A stretch of DNA of 29,911 nucleotides from an uncultured Eubacteriales bacterium. GTDB lineage: Bacteria; Bacillota; Clostridia; Christensenellales; Aristaeellaceae. Below, piece by piece: positions 7,089 to 15,412 of the stretch. Position 1 is the first letter of the stretch. The number at the start of each line of letters is the position of its first letter. The notes below the pieces were generated by a model. That model was not told the origin of the DNA. It saw nothing but the letters and a program-made list of their open reading frames with translations, and did no database searches. Where the stretch lies: the NCBI GenBank assembly GCA_900553295.1, contig USCR01000012.1:1-29911 (forward strand). The letters run 5' to 3'. Made by a program: the position numbers and the translations under genes.

Positions 7089-7120
7089 AGTATAGCGCAG
7101 AAAAATGAAAAGAAGATGAA
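7089..7120 (-). promoter_or_regulatory. Activator-type promoter with OmpR-like direct repeats for the PepSY genes
   Basis: Reading the minus strand, TATACT (7094-7089) is a good -10. The hexamer at the -35 position (7117-7112) is poor. TTCAT occurs twice at exactly 11-base spacing (7120-7116 and 7109-7105), with 8 of 11 positions shared between the two units. Tandem half-sites at 10-11 bases overlapping a weak -35 are the usual arrangement for OmpR/PhoB-family activators. The adjacent regulator gene is the natural candidate; this is inference. Confidence 0.55.
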
Positions 7121-7153
7121 AGCTCCACCATTTTTTTCCTGCAAGGCGCAATT

Positions 7154-7179
7154 CCGGGAAACCGGCAGGACTTTCCCGG
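7154..7179. promoter_or_regulatory. Inverted repeat upstream of the two-component system
   Basis: CCGGGAAA (7154-7161) and TTTCCCGG (7172-7179) form a perfect 8-bp inverted repeat with a 10-base spacer in the divergent region. It could be an operator or a hairpin in the regulator leader. A second hairpin, GCTCCGC/GCGGAGC (7208-7227), sits just before the ribosome-binding site. No clear sigma-A promoter for the regulator gene was found. Confidence 0.4.
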
Positions 7180-7242
7180 CAAAAGGCAGAACATCAAACA
7201 ACATAGGGCTCCGCGCATGGGCGGAGCGGAGGGAGGCGCGGC

Positions 7243-7920
7243 ATGCGCGTATTGATTGCGGAGGATGAGGCCTACCTGAACCGCATCCTGGAAAAAGTAT
7301 TGGCCAAGGCCGGCTATGCCGTGGACAGCTGTGCAGACGGCCAGGAGGCTCTGGAATATCTGGAGAGTACCGATGCCTACGACGCGGCAATCCTGGACAT
7401 TATGATGCCGCGGGTGGACGGCCTGACGGTGCTGAGGCGGATACGGGAGCGGGGCAGCGACCTGCCTGTACTGCTGCTCACCGCCCGGGACGCCGTGGAA
7501 AGCCGGGTGGAGGGCCTGGACCTGGGCGCGGACGATTACCTCACCAAACCCTTTGCCACCCAGGAGCTGCTGGCGCGCCTGCGGGCGCTGCTGCGCCGGG
7601 GTGGAGCCAAGCAGTCCACGGTGCTGGCCGTGGCGGACCTGCGCCTGGACCCCGCTTCCCGGCGGGTGACCCGGGGCGGACGGGAAATCGCCCTCTCTGC
7701 CCGGGAATTTGCGCTGCTAGAATACATGATGCGCAACGCGGGCATGCCCCTGACCCGGCAGATGATTGAGGAGCATGTATGGAACTATGATTATCAGGGC
7801 GGCTCCAACGTGGTGGACGTGTACATCCGCACCCTGCGGGGCAAGCTCGAAATTCAGGGAGAAAAGCGCCTGATCCACACCGTGCGCAATGTGGGCTATG
7901 TCCTGCGGGAGGAAGCATGA
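7243..7920 (+). CDS. OmpR/PhoB-family response regulator
   Basis: 225 residues. The receiver domain (1-115) has the acidic pocket E7/D8, phosphoacceptor D52 in AAILDIMMPRVDG, T80 and K102 in LTKPF. A winged-helix Trans_Reg_C domain (about 128-224) contains LSAREFALLEYM and the recognition-helix region SNVVDVYIRTLRGKLE. GGAGGGAGG lies upstream of the ATG. The stop overlaps the kinase start (ATGA), so the pair is coupled. It likely controls the divergent PepSY genes through the direct repeats at 7105-7120. The signal is unknown. Confidence in the family is very high; assignment to a named system is not possible. Confidence 0.95.
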   Translation: MRVLIAEDEAYLNRILEKVLAKAGYAVDSCADGQEALEYLESTDAYDAAILDIMMPRVDGLTVLRRIRERGSDLPVLLLTARDAVESRVEGLDLGADDYLTKPFATQELLARLRALLRRGGAKQSTVLAVADLRLDPASRRVTRGGREIALSAREFALLEYMMRNAGMPLTRQMIEEHVWNYDYQGGSNVVDVYIRTLRGKLEIQGEKRLIHTVRNVGYVLREEA

Positions 7921-9296
7921 AGGTTTTCTTTTCCATTAAAGCCAGGCTGACGCTGTGGTATGCCCTGCTGATGCTGGTGGTAACGGTGTTGGTGCTGGTG
8001 GCGCTCATGTGGAGCGTGGGCCAGGCGGCGCTGGCCTACCACGAGGGGCTGCTGCTGCAGGCCATGGCCGACGCGGCCAAGTCCGTTACGGAGGCAAACG
8101 GCGTGCCCGTGCTGGACAACCGGGACCTGGCGGACTTTGACAAGGTGTCCTTTACCCTGCTGGACCAGCAGGGGGGGCGGTGGCAGGGCAACTGGCCGCC
8201 CTTTGAGCTTCCCTTTGCCGATGGCGCCGTGCGGCAGGTGACAGGCATCTCCGGAGGCTCCTATTTGACCCAGGACCTGCTTTTACCCCTGCCCCATGGG
8301 GCGGTGTGGCTCCGGGGATACCTGGTGCTGGATACCATGCTGTTCCTGGAGCAGGCCACGGTATACCGCCTGGCGCTGCTGTTGCCCCTGCTGGCGGTGG
8401 TGGCGGCCCTGGGCGGGTACTTGCTCACCAGGCGCGCTTTCCGCCCCATTGCCCGGATGACCCGGCAGGCGGAGCGCATCCTGGATGGCCGGGACCTGAC
8501 CCAGCGGTTCCCGGAGGGCCGGGACGAGGTGGGGCGCTTGGGCAGCAGCTTTAACGCCATGCTGGAGCGGTTGTCTGCCTCCTTTGAACGGGAACGCCGC
8601 TTCACCGACGATGCCTCCCACGAGCTGCGCACGCCTCTGGCGGTGATTACCGCTGCCTGCGATTTTGCCCTGGAGCAGGGGGACGAGGCAGAGTACCGGG
8701 AGGCGCTGACCACCATAGCCCAGAAGGCGGGGCAGATGAACGCCATGGTGGAGCAGATGCTGCAAATGGCCCGCATGGAGGGCGGCCGGGTATCCCTGCG
8801 GCGGGAGCAGCTGGATTTCTCAGCCCTGTGCGTTTCCGTCGCGGAGGAGACCGTCCGGGGCAAGCAACTGGACGCAAGCGGGGTGGAACCGGGAGTGCTC
8901 CTCTGGGGAGACGAGCTGCTGCTCATGCGGTTGGTGACGCTGCTCACGGATAACGCCCGGCGCTATGCCCGCACCTGCGTGACCCTGCGCCTGGAGCGGC
9001 AGGGAAACACCGTCACCCTGCGGGTTTGCGACGATGGCCCGGGCATTGCCCCGGAGCTGCGGGAGCGGGTGTTTGACCGGTTCTTCCAGGCGGAGAGCCA
9101 CCGGGGCGGGGAGCATGGGGGCGCAGGGCTGGGGCTGACCCTGGCCCGGGGCATCGCGCGGCTGCATGGGGGCGATGTGCGGGTGGAGGATACCCAAGCC
9201 CCCGGAGCAACGCTGCTGCTGGAGCTTCCCGCGGAGGAAACGGACGGTATGCCTGCCGCCAAATCCAGTCACGCTTTGCGCAAAAGCGAAAAATGA
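7917..9296 (+). CDS. HAMP-containing sensor histidine kinase
   Basis: 459 residues. The first transmembrane helix is at about 11-33, an extracytoplasmic domain of about 115 residues follows, and the second helix is at about 149-170. Then come HAMP (about 171-222), HisKA with phosphoacceptor H235 in ASHELRTPL, and a HATPase_c domain with the N box LLTDNARRYA, the G1 box CDDGPGI and the G2 box GAGLGL. Its membrane topology places the sensor loop in the same compartment as the two secreted PepSY proteins. An accessory-sensor or feedback role for those proteins is therefore plausible. Partner regulator is encoded immediately upstream with a 4-base overlap. No terminator is obvious before the pgsA promoter, which overlaps the end of this gene closely. 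Confidence 0.95.
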   Translation: MKVFFSIKARLTLWYALLMLVVTVLVLVALMWSVGQAALAYHEGLLLQAMADAAKSVTEANGVPVLDNRDLADFDKVSFTLLDQQGGRWQGNWPPFELPFADGAVRQVTGISGGSYLTQDLLLPLPHGAVWLRGYLVLDTMLFLEQATVYRLALLLPLLAVVAALGGYLLTRRAFRPIARMTRQAERILDGRDLTQRFPEGRDEVGRLGSSFNAMLERLSASFERERRFTDDASHELRTPLAVITAACDFALEQGDEAEYREALTTIAQKAGQMNAMVEQMLQMARMEGGRVSLRREQLDFSALCVSVAEETVRGKQLDASGVEPGVLLWGDELLLMRLVTLLTDNARRYARTCVTLRLERQGNTVTLRVCDDGPGIAPELRERVFDRFFQAESHRGGEHGGAGLGLTLARGIARLHGGDVRVEDTQAPGATLLLELPAEETDGMPAAKSSHALRKSEK

Positions 9297-9299
9297 GGG

Positions 9300-9328
9300 T
9301 TTTCACCGGAAAAAGGCCATGCTATACT
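9300..9328 (+). promoter_or_regulatory. Promoter of pgsA
   Basis: TTTTCA (9300-9305), a 17-base spacer and TATACT (9323-9328). The transcript would start near 9335 with a leader of about 88 bases. That leader contains a hairpin from GTGGAA (9343-9348) to TTCCAC (9365-9370) with GGCATGCC near its tip. Confidence 0.65.
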
Positions 9329-9422
9329 TGAAAGAAGCATAGGTGGAAGGGAGGCATGCCCTTTTTCCACAGACCGTAGCATACCAAAGCGGGGATTAAT
9401 CCGGGAAAGGAAATGATATCTC

Positions 9423-10016
9423 ATGGCGAAGAAACATTCCCTGAAGGAAAGCATACAAACGTATTTTGTGGATATATGGAATGTACCCAACGTCCTGACC
9501 ATGTTACGACTGGCGTTGATTCCTGTATTTGTGGCGCTTTATTGCACGGGGCATGAAAAGTGGGCGCTGATTACCTTCCTGGTGGCCAGCTTTACCGATT
9601 TTCTGGACGGGTACCTGGCCCGCAAGCACAACCAGATTACCGCCTTTGGCAAGCTCATGGACCCTCTGGCGGATAAGGTGATGGTGGTAACGGCCCTGCT
9701 GTGCCAGACCCTATCGGGCATTGTGCCCTGGGCGGCGTTTGTGATTGTCATGCTCAAGGAACTGATGATGGTGCTGGGCGGCGCTTTCATGCTCAAGCGG
9801 GACGTGGTGGTGTACAGCAACATGCTGGGAAAAACGGCGCAGGTCACCTTCATTGCCGCGCTGGTGCTGAGCTTCTGGCATTGGGAATTGCAGGCCGCAG
9901 GCGCGCCGGTGGATATCTGGGTGCTGTGGCTGGCGGTGGCCCTGGCATTGGCCGCCATGGTGGACTATGCCGTGGGCGCTTGGAAAAAGCTCCGGAAACG
10001 GCAGGAGCAGGCATAA
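9423..10016 (+). CDS. pgsA: CDP-diacylglycerol--glycerol-3-phosphate 3-phosphatidyltransferase
   Basis: 197 residues. It makes phosphatidylglycerol phosphate from CDP-diacylglycerol and glycerol 3-phosphate, the committed step to phosphatidylglycerol, in the cytoplasmic membrane. The CDP-alcohol phosphatidyltransferase signature D-x2-DG-x2-AR-x8-G-x3-D-x3-D is complete, from D59 through D62, G63, R67, G76 and D80 to D84. Several hydrophobic helices flank it. N-terminal NVLTMLRLALIPVF is typical of PgsA. AAGGAAA lies about ten bases before the ATG; another ATG at 9413 is out of frame. Single-gene unit with its own promoter and terminator. Other CDP-alcohol transferases share the motif, but length and the N-terminal phrase favour pgsA. 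Confidence 0.92.
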   Translation: MAKKHSLKESIQTYFVDIWNVPNVLTMLRLALIPVFVALYCTGHEKWALITFLVASFTDFLDGYLARKHNQITAFGKLMDPLADKVMVVTALLCQTLSGIVPWAAFVIVMLKELMMVLGGAFMLKRDVVVYSNMLGKTAQVTFIAALVLSFWHWELQAAGAPVDIWVLWLAVALALAAMVDYAVGAWKKLRKRQEQA

Positions 10017-10031
10017 ACAACCAAACATTGC

Positions 10032-10070
10032 GGAGGGCGCCGCATATTGCTGCGGACGCCCTCCTTTTTT
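10032..10070 (+). terminator. Intrinsic terminator after pgsA
   Basis: GGAGGGCG (10032-10039) pairs with CGCCCTCC (10057-10064), and an inner CCGCA/TGCGG stem extends the hairpin. Six T follow (10065-10070). Confidence 0.9.
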
Positions 10071-10077
10071 GTGCCTC

Positions 10078-10106
10078 TTGCAATCTTTTCCCCGGTGCGG
10101 TATCCT
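10078..10106 (+). promoter_or_regulatory. Promoter of the recO operon
   Basis: TTGCAA (10078-10083), a 17-base spacer and TATCCT (10101-10106), followed by AAAGGAGG and the recO ATG at 10130. This gives a very short leader. Confidence 0.7.
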
Positions 10107-10129
10107 GTTTGGTAAAGGAGGTGAGGGGC

Positions 10130-10855
10130 ATGCGGCAAACGGAGAATACCGCCATTGTGCTGCGCTATGCCAATTACCGGGACTATGACCGGATGCTCAC
10201 CCTGCTCAGCCCCACCCGGGGCAAGCTGGAAGTGCTTTCCCGGGGATGCAGGCGGCCCAAATCCCCCCTGCTGAACGCCAGCGAGCTTTTTGCCCTGGGG
10301 GATTTCCAGCTCTATACCAAGCAGGAGCGGGCTACCCTGGTGTCCGCCAACCTGCTGGAAACCTTCTATCCCCTGCGGGGGGATTTCGACCGCCTGTCGG
10401 TGGGCGTGTATCTGCTCAATCTGGCAGAGGCTGCGGCCCAGCCCGGGGAACCCTGCCAGGAGCTGTTTATGCTGCTGCTGCACACCCTGAGCCGGTTGAC
10501 CTTTTCCGACCAGGAGTGGAAGCCCCTGCTGGCGGGCTTTTTGCTGCATTATGCCGCGGTGATTGGCTTCAAGCCCCGCCTGGTGCACTGCGTGGGCTGC
10601 GGGCGGCATCTGACGGAGGGGGAGCAGGTATACTTTGACCTGGCCGAGGGCGGACTGTGCTGCGAGGCCTGCCATGGTAAGGGCACCGTCCCCCTGGCGG
10701 CGGGGCAGGCCCGCTGGATGCACCAGAGCCTGCTGGGCGGCGCGTCCACCTGGGTGAACACCCCGGAGGCCTACGCCCCCTACGTGCTGCTGCGGGACTT
10801 TGTGGAGCGGCGGTTGGACCGTCCCCTGCGCAGCGCGGCCATGCTGCCCAAATGA
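10130..10855 (+). CDS. recO: DNA repair protein RecO
   Basis: 241 residues. RecO works with RecF/RecR to load RecA on SSB-coated DNA during recombinational repair. The N-terminal OB fold begins with ENTAIVLRYANYRDYDRMLTL, and the phrase TRGKLEVLSRGCRRPKS is a standard RecO hallmark. A C-terminal zinc site of two CxxC pairs is seen at C154/C157 and C178/C181. The ATG at 10130 is chosen because AAAGGAGGTGAGGGG precedes it and the promoter is just upstream. It is the first gene of a probable recO-phosphoesterase-mnmE operon. Confidence 0.93.
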   Translation: MRQTENTAIVLRYANYRDYDRMLTLLSPTRGKLEVLSRGCRRPKSPLLNASELFALGDFQLYTKQERATLVSANLLETFYPLRGDFDRLSVGVYLLNLAEAAAQPGEPCQELFMLLLHTLSRLTFSDQEWKPLLAGFLLHYAAVIGFKPRLVHCVGCGRHLTEGEQVYFDLAEGGLCCEACHGKGTVPLAAGQARWMHQSLLGGASTWVNTPEAYAPYVLLRDFVERRLDRPLRSAAMLPK

Positions 10856-10875
10856 GGAGAGGAGGGGCCATCCCC

Positions 10876-11712
10876 TTGAAAATACTGCTTTTGACAGATA
10901 TTCACGGCAACCTGCCCGCCCTGGAAGCGGTGCTGAATACCCCCCAGGCCCGAAGCGCTGACCGCGTTGTTTCTGCCGGGGATCACACGGGCTTCGGGCC
11001 CTGCCCCCGGCAGGTGACGGAGCGGCTCCGGTCCCTGGGCGCGGAGATACTGGCGGGCAATCATGAGGAGCGCCTGCCCCAGGCCCATGCCCCGGAATTT
11101 GCCGGGTATAACTGGAGTTTGCTGCGCTGGACGCGGGAGCAGCTGGCCGGGCTTCCCCTGGCATGGCCCCGCACCCTGCGCCTGGATAACATGCTCTTTG
11201 CCCACGGCACCCCCGATAACCCCAATCATCTGCTTTACCCCGATGACCTCCCGGCGCTGCTGGCTGGGCTGCCCGAAGGCGTCGCCTGGTATTTCAGCGG
11301 GCATAATCACCACCCCTGGGATGTGTCCGCGGGGGCACGGCGCGGGGTGAACCCCGGCAGCCTGGGCATGCTGGAGGACGGGCACGGCGGCACCGCGCCC
11401 TTTGCAATCATGGAAGCGCAAGGGGAGCGGGTGTCCTGCCAGGTATGCCACGCCGCCTATGACCCGGCGGAAACCCGGCGGGCCTATGTGGCAAGCGGCG
11501 CGGCCCAGGCGGCCCCGGAGATGTGCCGGGCCGCCATGTACACCATGGAGACGGGAACCTATCAGGCTTGCCTGAAGTTTGTGCGCCTGGCCCGGGAGCT
11601 GGGGGAACCGCGGGGACTGACCCTGGCGGACCCGGAGGCCTTCCGGCTGGCCGCCGCGGCCTGGGACTGGGGCGACGGCATGAGCTGCGCGGAATACTGG
11701 CGCAGGGCGTAA
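10876..11712 (+). CDS. Calcineurin-like metallophosphoesterase
   Basis: 278 residues from the TTG at 10876, which has GGAGAGGAGGGG eight bases upstream and yields the natural N-terminus MKILLLTDIHGN. An in-frame ATG at 10852 overlapping the recO stop lacks a good ribosome site and is less likely. The metal-binding motifs are all present: D8 and H10 in TDIHGN, D36 in AGDHTGFGP, GNHEE at about 61-65, and SGHNHHP. The domain is of the YfcE/MJ0936 type, which hydrolyses phosphodiesters with two metal ions. About 75 extra residues follow the catalytic domain and are not recognised. The substrate is unknown. Likely co-transcribed between recO and mnmE. Confidence 0.88.
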   Translation: MKILLLTDIHGNLPALEAVLNTPQARSADRVVSAGDHTGFGPCPRQVTERLRSLGAEILAGNHEERLPQAHAPEFAGYNWSLLRWTREQLAGLPLAWPRTLRLDNMLFAHGTPDNPNHLLYPDDLPALLAGLPEGVAWYFSGHNHHPWDVSAGARRGVNPGSLGMLEDGHGGTAPFAIMEAQGERVSCQVCHAAYDPAETRRAYVASGAAQAAPEMCRAAMYTMETGTYQACLKFVRLARELGEPRGLTLADPEAFRLAAAAWDWGDGMSCAEYWRRA

Positions 11713-11725
11713 GGAGAGAAAGCAA

Positions 11726-13078
11726 ATGAACGACACCATTGCGGCACTGGCCACCGCCCCGGGACAGGGCGGCATTGCCATCGTGCGCATGAGCGGCCCG
11801 GAAAGCGGACGCATTCTGGGGGAGATTTTCCAACCGGCATCAGGGAAGCATCCCCTGAAAAGCCATCTGCTCACCTATGGCCACCTCATGGGCGAGGACG
11901 GGGAGCGGGTGGACGAATGCATGGCGGTGATGATGTACGCTCCCCGGAGCTACACCCGGGAGGACGTGGCGGAATTGCAGCTTCACGGGGGCGTATACGT
12001 GGCCCGGAAAGCCCTGCAATTATGCTATGGGGCGGGGGCGCGCCCGGCGGAGCCCGGGGAATTCACACGCCGGGCCTTTGAGAACGGCCGCATTGACCTG
12101 GCGGAGGCTGAGGCAGTGATGGGCCTGATCTCCGCCACCGGGGAAAAAGCGGCCCGCGTGGCCATGCGGCAGCTGGAGGGCGGCGCGTCCGTCTTTATTC
12201 GCCAGGCCCAGGGGCGGCTGTACGCCCTGGCCGCCGGGGTGGAGGCCGCCCTGGATTACCCCGAGGAAGTGGATGAGGAGGAAGCCACCCGGGAGCTTGC
12301 CCAGGGCCTGGAACAGGTGGCCGGGGAGCTGGAGGGCGCCTGCGACGAGCGCGCCGCCCGCATCCTGGAAAGCGGCCTGCGGGTGACCCTGTGCGGCCGC
12401 CCCAACGTGGGGAAAAGCTCCCTGCTCAATGCCCTGCTGGGGGAGGAGCGGGCCATCGTCACGGAAGTGGCCGGCACTACCCGGGACGTGATCACCGGGG
12501 AAATCACCCTGGGCGGTATGAACGTGCGCTTCTTTGACACGGCGGGACTGCACGATTCCGGGGATCAGGTGGAGCGCATCGGCATGGAGCGGGCGGAGAA
12601 GGCCCTGCGGGAGGCGGACGTGGTGCTGCTGACCCTGGACGCCAGCCGCCCCCTCACCCAAGAGGACCGTGGGCTGCTTGCCCGGGACTATGCGGGGGAA
12701 CTGCTGGTGCTGCTGAACAAGTCGGACCTTCCCCCGGCGGTGGACGCCGCGGAGGTGCGCCAGCTGAACCCTGCGGCGGAGGTGCTGACCCTGTCCGCCG
12801 TGCAGGGGGAGAGCCTGGCCCCGCTGAAGGCACGCCTGACGGCCTTTGCCCAAGGGCTGGAACAATCACCCCTGACCCAGCAGCGGCACCTGGACGCGGC
12901 GCGCCGGGCGTCCGCCGCCCTGCGGGAGGCCCGGGCCTCCCTGGAGAACGGCGCGGGGCTGGAGCTGGCGGCGGTGGACCTGCGCCAGGCCATGGCCTGC
13001 CTGGGGGAGATCACCGGCGACCAGGTGGAGGAAAGGCTGCTGGACGAGGTGTTCGGCCGCTTCTGTGTGGGAAAGTGA
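11726..13078 (+). CDS. mnmE: tRNA modification GTPase MnmE
   Basis: 450 residues, normal length. With MnmG it installs the aminomethyl-type group on U34 of certain tRNAs. An N-terminal tetrahydrofolate-binding domain begins DTIAALATAPGQGGIAIVR. The central GTPase carries G1 GRPNVGKS (224-231), G2 near TTRDV, G3 DTAGL and G4 NKSD. The protein ends FCVGK, where the catalytic C-terminal Cys motif C[IV]GK is complete. AAGGAGAG lies before the ATG. It is often near rpmH-rnpA-mnmG in Firmicutes; here it is instead behind recO and a phosphoesterase. Confidence 0.96.
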   Translation: MNDTIAALATAPGQGGIAIVRMSGPESGRILGEIFQPASGKHPLKSHLLTYGHLMGEDGERVDECMAVMMYAPRSYTREDVAELQLHGGVYVARKALQLCYGAGARPAEPGEFTRRAFENGRIDLAEAEAVMGLISATGEKAARVAMRQLEGGASVFIRQAQGRLYALAAGVEAALDYPEEVDEEEATRELAQGLEQVAGELEGACDERAARILESGLRVTLCGRPNVGKSSLLNALLGEERAIVTEVAGTTRDVITGEITLGGMNVRFFDTAGLHDSGDQVERIGMERAEKALREADVVLLTLDASRPLTQEDRGLLARDYAGELLVLLNKSDLPPAVDAAEVRQLNPAAEVLTLSAVQGESLAPLKARLTAFAQGLEQSPLTQQRHLDAARRASAALREARASLENGAGLELAAVDLRQAMACLGEITGDQVEERLLDEVFGRFCVGK

Positions 13079-13142
13079 GCTGCATAATGCGTATCGCCGG
13101 TGCGGAGCGTCTATGGTTCGTTACCCGACCATGAATGCCATG

Positions 13143-14174
13143 TTATTCGGTATACACCTGGCCGCTGAATGCATCGACGAGGACCCGATTTGATTCTGTA
13201 CTGGATAAATCAAATCCGACTTCGTAAACAATTCTGTCCTCCGAGTCCTTGTACAAAGTAACATATGCCTCTTGCTCAGAGGAGGACTCGAGATGGCTCC
13301 GTGCAATTTCTATGGCGGCATCCACGCCAATCATCTGATCGGTGGGCAGCACATGCTGATGCTCAAGAATTTGCTTGGCAAAGGGCGGAAGCTCGCCGTA
13401 CTTTTCTATCTGCCGCTGTTGAAGCGAAACAACCAACGTATAGAACTCATACTGCTCGTCCAGCCCCCACCAGCGGAAGGTCTTGAAATTATGCAGCACG
13501 CAATGAGATTGATATAGTACCCATAGATCGTTTTTGTCATAAATTTCAATCTGAACGCTGCCAGTATCCTGGTATAAGGTTCCAGTATACTCCGGCTTGA
13601 GTCTATCTTCGCCATAATATTCAAAAACCCAGGCGCCGCCATAATCGGGATACCTCCAGAAATGTACGCTTTCATGATAGTTGCCAAGGTCAATGCTGGA
13701 CGCATCCTCTTCTGCTGCCAGCTGTGCATAAAGCTTCTCCTGGACAAGCTTTCTTGCCTCATCAACCGAAAGGTCTTCCGACGTAGGCAGCGCAGCAACT
13801 GTTTGGTCGCTTAATCCAATCTCTATTTCATAATGGGCGTATTCGTATTGTTGCTCCAGTGACCATGTTGTCTTATCTCCCCATACCTGTTCAAACACAT
13901 CTTGAAGCGCATGATAGGCTGTTAGCCATGCTTCATACTTGTCAGGATCAATGCCTGCCATGTCAAGGCCACTATCTTTGGCGATACTCGCAAAGAGATC
14001 AATGCTCTCATCATTCCATTCGTCCAAAAAGCTTGATCTTTCTTGCTCTTGCTTTAGCAGTGTTTGAAATTGGGACAAATTTTCGCTTTGATTCTTTTGT
14101 GATTGCGCAAGGGTAACAACCGGCAGCATGGCAACCGTTAGCAGCAAACATACGACCGTGCAAAGCTTCTTCAT
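13143..14174 (-). CDS. Secreted protein with C-terminal PepSY-like segment, AT-richer than neighbours
   Basis: 343 residues. MKKLCTVVCLLLTVAMLPVVTLAQ is a Sec signal peptide. The middle (about 30-260) is rich in aromatic and acidic residues (for example HFWRYPDYGGAWVFEYYG) and is not recognised. It contains a segment, LSVDEARKLVQEKLYAQ, that also resembles the helix of a PepSY unit. The last 65 residues (DAAIEIARSHL to LVDAFSGQVYTE) look like a PepSY repeat ending. The codon use is visibly more AT-rich than in mnmE or pgsA. GGAGG lies seven bases before the ATG at 14174. It could be a distant relative of the two PepSY proteins at 4857-7050; no regulator is adjacent. Function unknown. Confidence 0.7.
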   Translation of the reverse strand: MKKLCTVVCLLLTVAMLPVVTLAQSQKNQSENLSQFQTLLKQEQERSSFLDEWNDESIDLFASIAKDSGLDMAGIDPDKYEAWLTAYHALQDVFEQVWGDKTTWSLEQQYEYAHYEIEIGLSDQTVAALPTSEDLSVDEARKLVQEKLYAQLAAEEDASSIDLGNYHESVHFWRYPDYGGAWVFEYYGEDRLKPEYTGTLYQDTGSVQIEIYDKNDLWVLYQSHCVLHNFKTFRWWGLDEQYEFYTLVVSLQQRQIEKYGELPPFAKQILEHQHVLPTDQMIGVDAAIEIARSHLESSSEQEAYVTLYKDSEDRIVYEVGFDLSSTESNRVLVDAFSGQVYTE

Positions 14175-14473
14175 GTGAGATCCTCCTTTTGTTGAACGAA
14201 CAGATTATGCTGGAATACAAGACGTCATGGGAATCTATGGAATATCAAAAATGCATTGCCTCTTCTATGCACAAAACGAAAGAACCCATTGCCTTATTCC
14301 CGTTTTTTGTGTTTTTAAGGATTTTGTTACATGATACAGGGCGTATTGCTGGATGCATAAATGCAGAACCATCTGATCCGTATGCAAGGCCATGTTTTTT
14401 CGGAAACAGAGGATTTCTTTAGCGGCAGAATAAACAAGCCCCAATTTTACCCAGAACGTTAAAGGAGGAAAAT
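14175..14473. other. AT-rich divergent intergenic region, no gene seen
   Basis: About 300 bases of lower GC separate the minus-strand secreted-protein gene from the methyltransferase gene at 14474. It must hold both promoters, but no pair of boxes with proper spacing stood out on either strand. The short open frames inside lack ribosome-binding sites. No repeat or hairpin of note was found. Confidence 0.5.
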
Positions 14474-15406
14474 ATGATGGATTATAGCAGAAAAATCTCC
14501 CAGCGGTTATGGAATCTGCCCGAAAAAGGAGAGCAGGAAAGCCACCGGGAAGAGACATTCATAGACGATATTGTGCAAAAGAGCTTTATTGAACGGAAGC
14601 TATTGGAAAACCTGGACGGTGTGGAGACCGTGTTCGACGGCGGCGCGGGCAGCGGGCGCTTCTCCATTTTGCTGGCCAGGCACGGCTGCAAGGTGACGCA
14701 CTTTGATATTTCACAGCCCATGCTGGACAAGGCCAGGGAACTGGCGCAGCAGGCTGGCGTGCTGGATCGAATCACCTTTGTCAAGGGTGCATTGGAAGAA
14801 CTAAGCGCATATCAGGATCACTCCTTTGACCTGGTCATGTCCTTTGATGCGCCGGTTTCTTACACTTACCCCCATCAGGAGCAGGTGCTGGGAGAGCTGG
14901 TGCGCATGGCGAAAAAACGCGTGATGTTCAGCGTAACCAGCCGCTTGGGCTCCTTGCCCTATGTGGCAAATCCCATTCAGAAAAATCAATTTGTATTGGA
15001 TGAAAACTGCGCTGATCCCTGGGTGCAATGGTGCCTGGCCAACCGGCAACGCAGGATCGACGAGTTCCAATTCGAGAAGGCGCGGGCGGAAAAGCTGCTT
15101 GCAGATGGGCTCATGGGTGGTCAGGAGGAAATCGACGCCTATGAGCGGGGGGAAACGCCCTGGTGCATTACCTATGCTTTCCTACCCGATGAGCTGGAAG
15201 GCATCCTCCGCCGGCTGGGCGTGCGGAACATCCAGCTGGCAGGCCCTGGCGCGTATGCCCGAACCATCCCCCGTGAGCTGCTGGTGAAAATCATGCATGA
15301 TCCGGAGCAGCGGGCGGACTTTCTGGATTTCTGCTACCGATTCGACGCCAACCCCTATGTGTGCGGCCTGGGCAAGGATAACCTTTTTGCCATGGGCGAG
15401 GTATAA
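14474..15406 (+). CDS. Class I SAM-dependent methyltransferase
   Basis: 310 residues. The SAM-binding motif I, VFDGGAGSGRFS (about 53-64), is followed by the acidic motif II in HFDIS and by motif IV-like LVMSFDAPVSYTYP. An N-terminal lid region of 45 residues precedes it, and a 130-residue C-terminal part (from about 175) may shape the substrate pocket. AAAGGAGG (14461-14468) serves the ATG at 14474; the ATG at 14477 is an equally possible start, losing one residue. The substrate is unknown: the family includes small-molecule and RNA methyltransferases. It appears to be single, followed by a new promoter at 15413. Confidence 0.85.
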   Translation: MMDYSRKISQRLWNLPEKGEQESHREETFIDDIVQKSFIERKLLENLDGVETVFDGGAGSGRFSILLARHGCKVTHFDISQPMLDKARELAQQAGVLDRITFVKGALEELSAYQDHSFDLVMSFDAPVSYTYPHQEQVLGELVRMAKKRVMFSVTSRLGSLPYVANPIQKNQFVLDENCADPWVQWCLANRQRRIDEFQFEKARAEKLLADGLMGGQEEIDAYERGETPWCITYAFLPDELEGILRRLGVRNIQLAGPGAYARTIPRELLVKIMHDPEQRADFLDFCYRFDANPYVCGLGKDNLFAMGEV

Positions 15407-15412
15407 AAATGG

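Noticed and set aside
10852..10875. ATG start overlapping the recO stop for the metallophosphoesterase
   Set aside because: No ribosome-binding site precedes it, while the TTG at 10876 has a strong one and gives the expected N-terminus.
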